A stretch of 64,000 nucleotides of DNA from Burkholderia sp. (GTDB lineage: Bacteria; Pseudomonadota; Gammaproteobacteria; Burkholderiales; Burkholderiaceae): the NCBI GenBank assembly GCA_040954445.1, contig CP144361.1:1178001-1242000 (forward strand), written 5' to 3'. The position numbers and the translations under genes are program-made. Below are positions 57,180-64,000 of the stretch, in pieces. Position 1 is the first letter of the stretch, and every line of letters starts with the position of its first letter. The notes below the pieces were generated by a model, which was not told the origin of the DNA, ran no database searches, and worked only from the letters and a program-made list of their open reading frames with translations.

Positions 57180-57763
57180 TCCGTCATCCAGCACCGGCTG
57201 TCGAGGCCGGTATCTGCTACGGTACGTCCGACCTAGCTCTGGCCGGCGAGGCGCAGGCCGAGGCAGTCGCGATCGTGGCGAGACTGCGCGCGGCGCGCCT
57301 GGGCTGGCCCGAGGCGATCCTGGCAAGCCCGCTACAGCGCTGCGCCTTGGTTGCACAAGAGATCGGCGCACTGGCGATGCGCCCGGTGCGGCTCGACGTG
57401 CGCCTGCGCGAGATCGATTTCGGGGCCTGGGAGATGCAGCGCTGGGACGAGATCGGCGCAGCCGCGCTCGATCGTTGGCAGTCCAACCTGATGGGTAAAC
57501 GCGAGCATGGCGGCGAGAGCGCCATGCAATTCATGGCGCGCATCGAATCGTTCACGCTGCCGTTCGCTGCATCGCTGCCAGAGGATGTGATGACCGCTAT
57601 CGTCATCACCCATGCCGGCGTAATCCGCGCTTTGGCCTCCCTCTGGCTCGGCGTGCCACTCGAAAGCCTGCTCAAGCGAGCGATCGCCTATGGGGGCCTG
57701 GTGCGCTTCTCACGCGATGCGCGTGGCTGGCAACTGATTCAATGGGACGGGACGCTCGGCTGA
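57164..57763 (+). CDS. cobC: Alpha-ribazole phosphatase / histidine phosphatase family
   Basis: The 199-aa protein belongs to the histidine phosphatase superfamily: LIRHPAPAVEAGICYG at the N-terminus (catalytic His in RHP), ASPLQRCALVA, REIDFGAWE with the general acid and VITHAGVIRA with the second His. CobC removes the 5'-phosphate of alpha-ribazole phosphate; the place after cobT and cobS supports that role over a generic phosphoglycerate mutase. The start is ATG 57164, inside the end of cobS. A 9-bp inverted repeat (GGGACGCTC and GAGCGTCCC, 57749-57770) spans the stop codon but has no T-run. Confidence 0.92.
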   Translation: MDLVLIRHPAPAVEAGICYGTSDLALAGEAQAEAVAIVARLRAARLGWPEAILASPLQRCALVAQEIGALAMRPVRLDVRLREIDFGAWEMQRWDEIGAAALDRWQSNLMGKREHGGESAMQFMARIESFTLPFAASLPEDVMTAIVITHAGVIRALASLWLGVPLESLLKRAIAYGGLVRFSRDARGWQLIQWDGTLG

Positions 57764-57912
57764 GCGTCCCGTGCCGCTTCAGCGGTGCCCGCTCGCGCGC
57801 CGTGTTTAGATACCCCGGAAAACCTGCTCGCTGCTAAACGCCGAGCCGCGGCGGCGATCGTGTCAACCAGGTACTGGGACTTCCCGCGCTCGACAATCTA
57901 TGCTGAGCGGGG

Positions 57913-58929
57913 GGCGTTGTTGCATAAATCGAGTGTGAGGATGCAATAGCATCGATGGGATAATTTCAGGCGATACGAACGGATTGCGGACGAGCGAGGT
58001 CCGCCATACGGTTGATGACGCCGACGCGAATGGAGACCTCGGTCGCCTGCGCCTCGATGTGACGCGCCCAGAGACAGTTGCCGGTGAGGGTCTTGAACCG
58101 ATACATCGCATTTTCGGCAAGCGATCGCCGGTGGTAGCCACTGTCTTGCTTCCATTCTCGACGACCGTCACGGGCAATTGCATCAACCGCGCCATTACGC
58201 CACGCCGCACCGGGCATATCCGCTGGCCAATGAGCGGCACCCTCGCGTGGCGGAATCGAAGGAATAGCACTGCGTGCAGCAATGGCCGCATGGCATGGCT
58301 TGGTGTCGTAGGCACCGTCACCGCCGATGACATCGATTTGTTCTTCGCGTGGAATCTGGTCGAGCAACTTGGCCAGAGCGTCACCGTCAGCCACATTCTG
58401 ATTCGTCATTAGCGCGGCATGCACTTGACCTGTATTCGCGTTGAGCGCGAGATGGACTTTACGCCACGTGCGCCGCTTCGAGTAGCCGTGCTGGCGCACC
58501 TTCCATTCACCTTCTCCATAGACCTTCAGACCGGTGCTGTCGACAACCAGATCGATCGGTTCATTGTCACGAAGGATCGGCAGTTCGACATCAAGCGTTT
58601 TTGCCCGGCGACAGAGCGTGGTGTAATTCGGCACCGGCAAGCTCTGGAAAGCCAAATCGCGCAGACTTTGGGTGAAAACCTTGCAGGGCGCGCAACGTCA
58701 GTCGATAGACGGTCTTCACGCCAAGTAATGCCTGAATCAGCGTATCGCCGTATAGACACGGGCGACCACGTGTGGGTATGGCATCGGGTATTCTGGCAAG
58801 GACGGCTTCATCTATCCATATTGTTACGTTCCCCCTGTTGATCAGGCCTTCATTATAGGCCGCCCAGTTCTTGACACGGGAGCGTGCCTTCGACTCACAT
58901 GTTTTGTGTATGTCCTTACGCATTTTCTT
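57913..58929 (-). mobile_element. IS-A copy without left terminus, transposase frameshifted
   Basis: It starts with the right terminus at 57913 and ends at GCATTTTCTT (58929), next to the transposase start, where a mini IS-A follows. A 1-base insertion (GAAAACC for GAAACC) near 58675 splits the transposase into two frames. Without its left end it cannot move. Confidence 0.9.
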
Positions 58930-59067
58930 GGCGTTGTTGCATAAATCGAGCGTGAGGACGTAATGGAACGGATTGCAGACCTCGCTCGTCCGCAATCCGT
59001 TCGTATTGCCTGAAATTATGCCCGTCGATGCCATTGCGTCCTCGCGCTCGATTTATGCAACAACGCT
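58930..59067. repeat. Mini IS-A, right-end fold-back form
   Basis: It has the same arrangement as 24666-24803: inverted IS-A right termini around GAACGGATTGCAGACCTCGC and TCGTCCGCAATCC. It replaces the left end of the adjoining IS-A. It ends 61 bases before the smc start codon. Confidence 0.82.
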
Positions 59068-59077
59068 ATTTTAGATA

Positions 59078-59097
59078 CTCCGCCCCTTTGGGCGGAG
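59078..59097. other. Hairpin in the smc leader
   Basis: CTCCGCCC and GGGCGGAG form a perfect 8-bp stem with a 4-base loop, 31 bases upstream of the smc start. There is no T-run on either strand. It may be a leftover terminator of a lost upstream gene or a feature of the smc leader. A TATATT at 59107-59112 is a weak -10 candidate. Confidence 0.4.
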
Positions 59098-59128
59098 CGC
59101 CTCATTATATTCAATACCGATAACCAAC

Positions 59129-62100
59129 GTGCGACTGAGCTCGATCAAACTTGCAGGCTTCAAATCTTTTGTCGATCCCACTTATTTCCAGGTTCCCGGC
59201 CAGCTTGTCGGAGTGGTTGGACCGAACGGTTGCGGTAAGTCCAACATCATCGATGCCGTGCGCTGGGTGCTCGGCGAATCGCGCGCCTCTGAGCTGCGCG
59301 GCGAGTCGATGCAGGACGTAATCTTTAACGGCTCCATCACCCGCAAGTCCGGCAGCCGGGCTAGCGTCGAGCTGATCTTCGATAATTCCGAAGGCCGCGC
59401 TGCCGGCCAGTGGGGCCAGTACGGTGAGATTGCGGTCAAGCGGGTACTCACGCGCGACGGCACTTCCAGCTACTACATCAACAATCTTCCGGCACGCCGC
59501 CGAGACATCCAGGATATTTTCCTCGGCACTGGCCTCGGGCCGCGCGCCTACGCGATCATCGGGCAGGGCATGATCGCGCGGATGATCGAGGCCAAGCCCG
59601 AGGAACTGCGCGTGTTCCTGGAAGAAGCCGCTGGAGTGTCGAAGTACAAGGAGCGACGCCGAGAGACTGAGAACCGCCTGCACGAGACGCGCGAAAACCT
59701 GATGCGCGTCGAGGACATCGTGCGCGAGTTCGGTGCCAATCTCGCGAAGCTCGAGGCGCAGGCAGTGGTGGCCACCAAGCACAAGGCATTGTTGGCCGAC
59801 GGCGAGGAAAAGCAGCACCTGCTATGGCTGCTGCGCAAAAGCGATGCGCAGGGCGAACAGCAGAAGCAGCAGCGCGCCATCGAGCAGGCCCAGATCGACC
59901 TGGATGCCCAGACCGCAAAACTGCGTGAGGTCGAGGCACATCTCGAGACGTTGCGCATGGCCCACTATGCGGCCAGCGACGCGATGCAGAGCGCCCAGGT
60001 CTCTCTCTACGAGACGAATGCCAAGGTCATCCGGCTTGAAGCCGAGATCAAGTTCATCGTTGAGTCGCGCAATCGTATGCAGGCACAGATCGCTGCTCTG
60101 GCGGTGCAGCGCGAGCAGTCGCAGGCACAGGCGCAGAAGGTGCAGGACGATCTCGAGGAGGCCGAGGAAGCGAACGCAATGGCCGACGCGAGGGCCGCGA
60201 TAGCCGAGGACGAGGCGGCTGCCAAGCACGACGCGTTGCCGACGCTGGAATCGCGCTGGCGCGATGCGCAGGCGCAGCTCAACGACGAGCGCGACCGGAT
60301 CTCCCAGACCGAGCAGTCGCTGAAGCTAGAGGCCGCGCACCAGCGCAACGCCGACCAGCAGCTTATGCAGCTGCAGCAGCGCCAGGAGCGCCTGGAGTCG
60401 GAAGCGGTCGTGCTCAACGCGCCCGAGGAGGCGCAGCTCGAGGAGCAGCGCATGCAGCTGGCCGAGCAGGAGGAGATCCTGCACGACACGCAGGCGCACC
60501 TGGTCGATGCCCAGGAGATGCTGTCGCGGCTGGACGCCCAATGTCGCGCCGCGCAGGAGCGCGTGCAGGCCGAAAATGCACAGATCCACCAGCTCGACGC
60601 ACGCCTGGCCGCGCTCAAGCAGTTGCAGGAAAACGTCCAGAATGAGGGTAAGATCCAAGCTTGGCTCAACAAGCATGAACTAGGCGCGCAGCCGCTTCTC
60701 TGGAAGAAGCTGCGTGTCGAGCCGGGTTGGGAAAACGCGCTAGAGGCAGTATTGCGCGAGCGGCTCGCTGCGCTAGAAATCTCTAATCTGGACTGGGTAA
60801 AGGCCTTCGCGACCGAAGCGCCGCCGGCTAAGCTGGCTTTCTTCTCGCCGCCGCCGGCGGGCGAGCCGCTGGTGGCGACACCGGTCAGCGTACGCGCGGT
60901 GTTGTCGCTGGTACGCATCGACGATGCTGGCCTCCGCGCCGTGCTCAACGACTGGCTCGGCTCGGTGTTCGTCGCCGACGACCTGGCCCAGGCGCTGGCC
61001 ACGCGCGCGCAACTACCGGTTGGCGGAACCTACGTGGTAAAGGCCGGCCACCTGGTAACACGCTTAGGCGTTCAGCTCTATGCGCTCGATTCCGAGCAGG
61101 CCGGCATGCTTGCGCGCCAGCAGGAGATCGAGAATCTCGCGCATCAGGTCCGTGCGCAGGCGCTGCTCGCCGACGGGGCGAAGACCGCCTCGCTCCGCAC
61201 CGAAGCAAGCTACACGCAGGCAGCGCAGGCGCTCGGCGAGGTACGGGCCCAGGCTGGGCGTGCTCAGCAGCGTGTGCATGCGCTGCAAATGGAGATGCTG
61301 AAACTGGCGCAGGCGCACGAGCACTACACGCAGCGCAGCACGCAAATTCGCGAAGAACTCGCGGAGATTGTCGCGCAAATCGACCAGCAGCGTGCGCTAC
61401 GGGCTGAATCCGAGGCGAACTTTGAACGCTACGACAGCGAGCTGGCTAAGCTGCAAGTGAAGTTCAAAGATAACCAGCTCACCTTCGAGACGCTCGACGA
61501 GGAACTGAGCAACGCCCGCCAGCAGGCGAGCGATCTCGAACGTGTGGCCAACGCCGCGCGCTACGCGGCGCACAATTCTGCGAACCGCATCGACGAGCTT
61601 AAGCGCAGCATCCAGGCCGCCCACGACCAGAGCGAGCGTGTCACCGCCTCGCTGGAGGATGCCCGAGCCGAGCTCGAGGCTATCAACGAGCAAACCGCCT
61701 ACATCAGGCTACAGGCCGCACTGGAAATGCGCTCGGCCAAGGATCAGATGCTGGGTGCCGCGCGGCTCGAACTCGACGACCTGGCCGCCAAGTTGCGCGT
61801 ACTCGAGGAGTCACGGCTGGCAGCCGAGCGTGCCCAGCAGCCACTGCGCGACCGTATCACTGAGCTACAGCTAAAGGAACAGGCGGCGCGTTTGTCGACC
61901 GAGCAGTTCAGTGAGCAACTAGCCGCGGTCGGGGTTGACGAGGCTGCGCTGCTGCCCAAGCTTACACCGGAGCTGCGGCCCACGTACCTGCAGGGTGAAG
62001 TCACGCGCATCAACAACGCGATTGCTGCGCTCGGCCCGGTCAATATGGCGGCGTTCGAGGAGTTGGCGGTCGCCAGCGAGCGCAAGATTTTCCTCAACGC

Positions 62101-62638
62101 GCAGTCGGTCGACCTGCTGGCCGCGATCACCACGCTCGAGGAGGCGATCCGCAAGATCGACCAGGAAACCAGAACCTTGCTTCAGGCCACCTTCGCCCAG
62201 GTCAACCATCACTTCAGCGCCCTGTTTCCGAAGTTGTTTGGCGGCGGCCAGGCCAAGCTGCTCATGACCGGCGACGAAATCCTCGATGCTGGCGTGCAGG
62301 TAATGGCGCAGCCGCCAGGCAAGAAGAACGCAACCATCCATCTGCTGTCGGGCGGCGAGAAGGCGCTGACCGCCACTGCCCTGGTGTTTGCAATGTTTCA
62401 GCTCAATCCTGCGCCGTTCTGCCTACTCGACGAGGTAGACGCGCCGCTCGACGACGCCAATACCGAACGTTTTGTAAACCTGGTGCGTGCCATGTCGAGC
62501 AAGACGCAGTTCCTGTTCATCTCGCACAACAAGATCGCAATGGAAATGGCGCAGCAATTGATCGGCGTGACTATGCAGGAGCAGGGCGTGTCACGGATCG
62601 TGGGGGTCGACATAGAAACAGCCGCTGGCTTTGCCTAA
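59129..62638 (+). CDS. smc: Chromosome segregation protein SMC
   Basis: SMC is the ATP-driven, ring-forming condensin subunit that loads at parS regions with ScpA and ScpB and organises the chromosome. The 1169-aa protein has Walker A GPNGCGKSN (31-39), a long coiled coil (about 170-500), a hinge (about 510-680), the returning coiled coil (about 690-1010), the ABC signature LLSGGEKALT (from 1072) and Walker B LLDEVDAPLDD (D1101, E1102). The start is GTG 59129 (first residues MRLSSIKLAGFKSF). The gene is complete at normal length, the largest intact gene in the window. zipA and ligA, often downstream, are replaced by IS-A at 62708. Confidence 0.97.
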   Translation: MRLSSIKLAGFKSFVDPTYFQVPGQLVGVVGPNGCGKSNIIDAVRWVLGESRASELRGESMQDVIFNGSITRKSGSRASVELIFDNSEGRAAGQWGQYGEIAVKRVLTRDGTSSYYINNLPARRRDIQDIFLGTGLGPRAYAIIGQGMIARMIEAKPEELRVFLEEAAGVSKYKERRRETENRLHETRENLMRVEDIVREFGANLAKLEAQAVVATKHKALLADGEEKQHLLWLLRKSDAQGEQQKQQRAIEQAQIDLDAQTAKLREVEAHLETLRMAHYAASDAMQSAQVSLYETNAKVIRLEAEIKFIVESRNRMQAQIAALAVQREQSQAQAQKVQDDLEEAEEANAMADARAAIAEDEAAAKHDALPTLESRWRDAQAQLNDERDRISQTEQSLKLEAAHQRNADQQLMQLQQRQERLESEAVVLNAPEEAQLEEQRMQLAEQEEILHDTQAHLVDAQEMLSRLDAQCRAAQERVQAENAQIHQLDARLAALKQLQENVQNEGKIQAWLNKHELGAQPLLWKKLRVEPGWENALEAVLRERLAALEISNLDWVKAFATEAPPAKLAFFSPPPAGEPLVATPVSVRAVLSLVRIDDAGLRAVLNDWLGSVFVADDLAQALATRAQLPVGGTYVVKAGHLVTRLGVQLYALDSEQAGMLARQQEIENLAHQVRAQALLADGAKTASLRTEASYTQAAQALGEVRAQAGRAQQRVHALQMEMLKLAQAHEHYTQRSTQIREELAEIVAQIDQQRALRAESEANFERYDSELAKLQVKFKDNQLTFETLDEELSNARQQASDLERVANAARYAAHNSANRIDELKRSIQAAHDQSERVTASLEDARAELEAINEQTAYIRLQAALEMRSAKDQMLGAARLELDDLAAKLRVLEESRLAAERAQQPLRDRITELQLKEQAARLSTEQFSEQLAAVGVDEAALLPKLTPELRPTYLQGEVTRINNAIAALGPVNMAAFEELAVASERKIFLNAQSVDLLAAITTLEEAIRKIDQETRTLLQATFAQVNHHFSALFPKLFGGGQAKLLMTGDEILDAGVQVMAQPPGKKNATIHLLSGGEKALTATALVFAMFQLNPAPFCLLDEVDAPLDDANTERFVNLVRAMSSKTQFLFISHNKIAMEMAQQLIGVTMQEQGVSRIVGVDIETAAGFA

Positions 62639-62756
62639 AATATTGGCTAGCGGCCTGACATCTGCCAGTACAATCCCTTCTCCAACCGGTAAATTGCGTG
62701 AAGGGTAGGCGTTGTTGCATAAATCAAGCGCGAGGACGCCATGGCGTCGACGGGCA

Positions 62757-62782
62757 TATTGATCACGAATTTCGGATCAATA
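62757..62782. repeat. 22-bp minimal TA-flanked element inside IS-A
   Basis: TTGATCACGAATTTCGGATCAA between TA dinucleotides, in the same position and sequence as at 49017-49042. It was carried along when this IS-A sub-lineage transposed. Confidence 0.8.
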
Positions 62783-62785
62783 ATT

Positions 62786-63742
62786 TCAGGCGATACGAAC
62801 GGATTGCGGACGAGCGAGGTCCGCCATGCGGTTGATGACGCCGAGGCGAATGGCGACCTCGGTCGCCTGCGCGGCGATGTGACGCGCCCAGAGACAGTGG
62901 CCGGTGAGGGTCTTGAACCGATACATCGCATTCTCGGCAAGCGATCGCCGGTGGTAGCCACTGTGTTGCTTCCATTCTCGACGACCGTCACGGGCAATTG
63001 CATCAACCGCGCCATTACGCCACGCCGCACCGGGCATATCCGCTGGCCAATGAGCGGCACCCTCGCGTGGCGGAATCGAAGGAATAGCACTGCGTGCAGC
63101 AATGGCCGCATGGCATGGCTTGGTGTCGTAGGCACCGTCACCGCCGATGACATCGATTTGTTCTTCGCGTGGAATCTGGTCGAGCAACTTGGCCAGAGCG
63201 TCACCGTCAGCCACATTCTGATTCGTCATTAGCGCGGCATGCACTTGACCTGTATTCGCGTTGAGCGCGAGATGGACTTTACGCCACGTGCGCCGCTTCG
63301 AGTAGCCGTGCTGGCGCACCTTCCATTCACCTTCTCCATAGACCTTCAGACCGGTGCTGTCGACAACCAGATGGATCGGTTCATTGTCACGAAGGATCGG
63401 CAGTTCGACATCAAGCGTTTTTGCCCGGCGACAGAGCGTGGTGTAATTCGGCACCGGAAAGCTCGGGAAGGCCAAATCGCGCAGACTTTGGGTGAAACCT
63501 TGCAGGGCGCGCAAGGTCAGTCGATAGACGGTCTTCACGCCAAGTAATGCCTGAATCAGCGTATCGCCGTATAGACACGGGCGACCACGTGTGGGTATGG
63601 CATCGGGTATTCTGGCAAGGACGGCTTCATCTATCCATATTGTTACGTTCCCCCGGTTGATCAGGCCTTTATTATAGGCCGCCCAATTCCTGACACGGTA
63701 GCGTGCCTTCGGCTCACCTGTCTTGTGTATGTCCTTGCGCAT
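62786..63742 (-). CDS. IS-A transposase, intact variant
   Basis: 318 codons with D128, D202 and E270 and the normal SLAENAMYRFK sequence around E270. It shares the T8, N29, I45 and F95 variants with the 49045 copy, so the two form the sub-lineage that carries the 22-bp insert beyond the stop codon. It is the probable autonomous member of that sub-lineage. Confidence 0.93.
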   Translation of the reverse strand: MRKDIHKTGEPKARYRVRNWAAYNKGLINRGNVTIWIDEAVLARIPDAIPTRGRPCLYGDTLIQALLGVKTVYRLTLRALQGFTQSLRDLAFPSFPVPNYTTLCRRAKTLDVELPILRDNEPIHLVVDSTGLKVYGEGEWKVRQHGYSKRRTWRKVHLALNANTGQVHAALMTNQNVADGDALAKLLDQIPREEQIDVIGGDGAYDTKPCHAAIAARSAIPSIPPREGAAHWPADMPGAAWRNGAVDAIARDGRREWKQHSGYHRRSLAENAMYRFKTLTGHCLWARHIAAQATEVAIRLGVINRMADLARPQSVRIA

Positions 63743-63861
63743 TTTCTTGGAAAAATTAGGCAGTTACTCTGGAATCTGACTTGATAGGGATCTGGCCCCG
63801 AGACTGTTGCGCGTAAACATCAATGGGTCTCGCTCGATTTATGCAACAACGCCAATCAGAA

Positions 63862-64000
63862 ATACGAGAACTTGACTCAAGCTGCATAACGAATTGGTTT
63901 GTGCATGAAATAGCGAGCGACACGTTGTGGTGATTGCTGGAGACGACGTAGATGGGGTTGATGACCGCTTTTTGAGATGCCCCTTGGTCCGTTCCGAAGC
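63862..64000 (+). repeat. Unidentified dispersed repeat R3, longest copy, runs off the window
   Basis: It begins near ATACGAGAACTTGACTCAAG and continues GCTGCATAACGAATTGGTTT, GTGCATGAAATAGCGAGCGA and onward to the window edge. Parts recur at 22270, 34935 and 39867. The last 50 bases resemble the possible coding start at 34935 on the minus strand. It is most likely the end of another mobile element whose body lies outside. Confidence 0.5.

Larger units (their letters stand above)
62708..63853 (-). mobile_element. IS-A copy carrying the 22-bp TA-flanked insert
   Basis: 1146 bp with both termini and the same 24-base insertion (62757-62782) as the copy at 48967. The flanks TGAAGGGTA and AATCAGAAA do not match, so one side has been rearranged: the left side is smc downstream sequence, the right side is repeat R3. 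Confidence 0.92.

Noticed and set aside
57749..57770. Terminator at the end of cobC
   Set aside because: The inverted repeat GGGACGCTC/GAGCGTCCC spans the stop codon but is not followed by a T-run, so it is not called as an intrinsic terminator.

Overview
The window looks like a chromosome segment of a Burkholderia-type betaproteobacterium undergoing genome reduction. The protein sequences and the gene pairings corC-lnt, prfB-lysS, ahcY-membrane protein-metF and ffh divergent from a YpjD-like gene, plus an SAH riboswitch ahead of ahcY, point to Burkholderiaceae. The species cannot be fixed from the sequence alone. Single housekeeping genes or two- to three-gene operon remnants survive as islands between insertion sequences, and neighbours normally expected beside them (trpF/trpA, hisB/hisA, rfbC/rfbD, zipA, ampD, ybeY) are missing.

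One insertion sequence dominates. I call it IS-A: IS5 family, IS903-like, 1123 bp, termini GGCGTTGTTGCATAAATC, 9-bp target duplications, one 318-aa DDE transposase with D128, D202 and E270. Adding up my boundaries, full copies, fragments and miniature derivatives cover about 26 kb, roughly two fifths of the window. Five copies encode a full-length transposase with the catalytic triad (1181-2303, 19500-20622, 33678-34800, 48967-50112, 62708-63853). One has a full-length but catalytically damaged transposase (30790-31912). The rest are frameshifted, nested, truncated or recombined. There are also remnants of an IS110/IS1111 element (about 18870-21420) and an IS30-family element (about 48090-48945).

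Two classes of miniature element are visible. The first is a palindromic element of about 117 bp flanked by TA dinucleotides (10357, 25056, 50231), with shorter deletion derivatives. A 22-bp form sits inside IS-A copies, where other IS-A copies show the empty TA site. The second is a set of fold-back derivatives of the IS-A right end. One has a perfect 9-bp duplication (52018-52179), so IS-A mobilises non-autonomous derivatives.

Layout: 1-363 broken chaC; 2978-5505 corC-lnt; 6650-7843 trpB alone between IS-A copies; 10659-13431 lysS and prfB (prfB has a 1-base frameshift at its GGQ motif); 15890-18763 SAH riboswitch-ahcY-membrane protein-metF; 21469-22161 dienelactone hydrolase; 22772-24139 ffh; 25187-26247 ypjD-like gene and a truncated small gene; 28162-28818 DedA; 29702-30643 CobD/CbiB-like; 31972-32787 panB; 33081-34890 broken metal P-type ATPase; 36193-36834 hisH; 38040-38114 tRNA-Val; 39924-42794 valS and divergent 43128-45512 uvrD; 45933-47959 rfbA/rfbB; 50493-51436 rsgA; 52993-53066 initiator tRNA with a strong terminator; 55349-57763 cobT-cobS-cobC; 59129-62638 smc.

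Functionally the survivors cover translation (lysS, valS, prfB, rsgA, two tRNAs), protein targeting and envelope (ffh, lnt, corC, rfbA/B), methyl-cycle and folate metabolism (ahcY, metF, panB), late cobalamin assembly and chromosome maintenance (smc, uvrD). This fits a host-dependent or recently bottlenecked bacterium that keeps core functions while IS proliferation erodes the rest.
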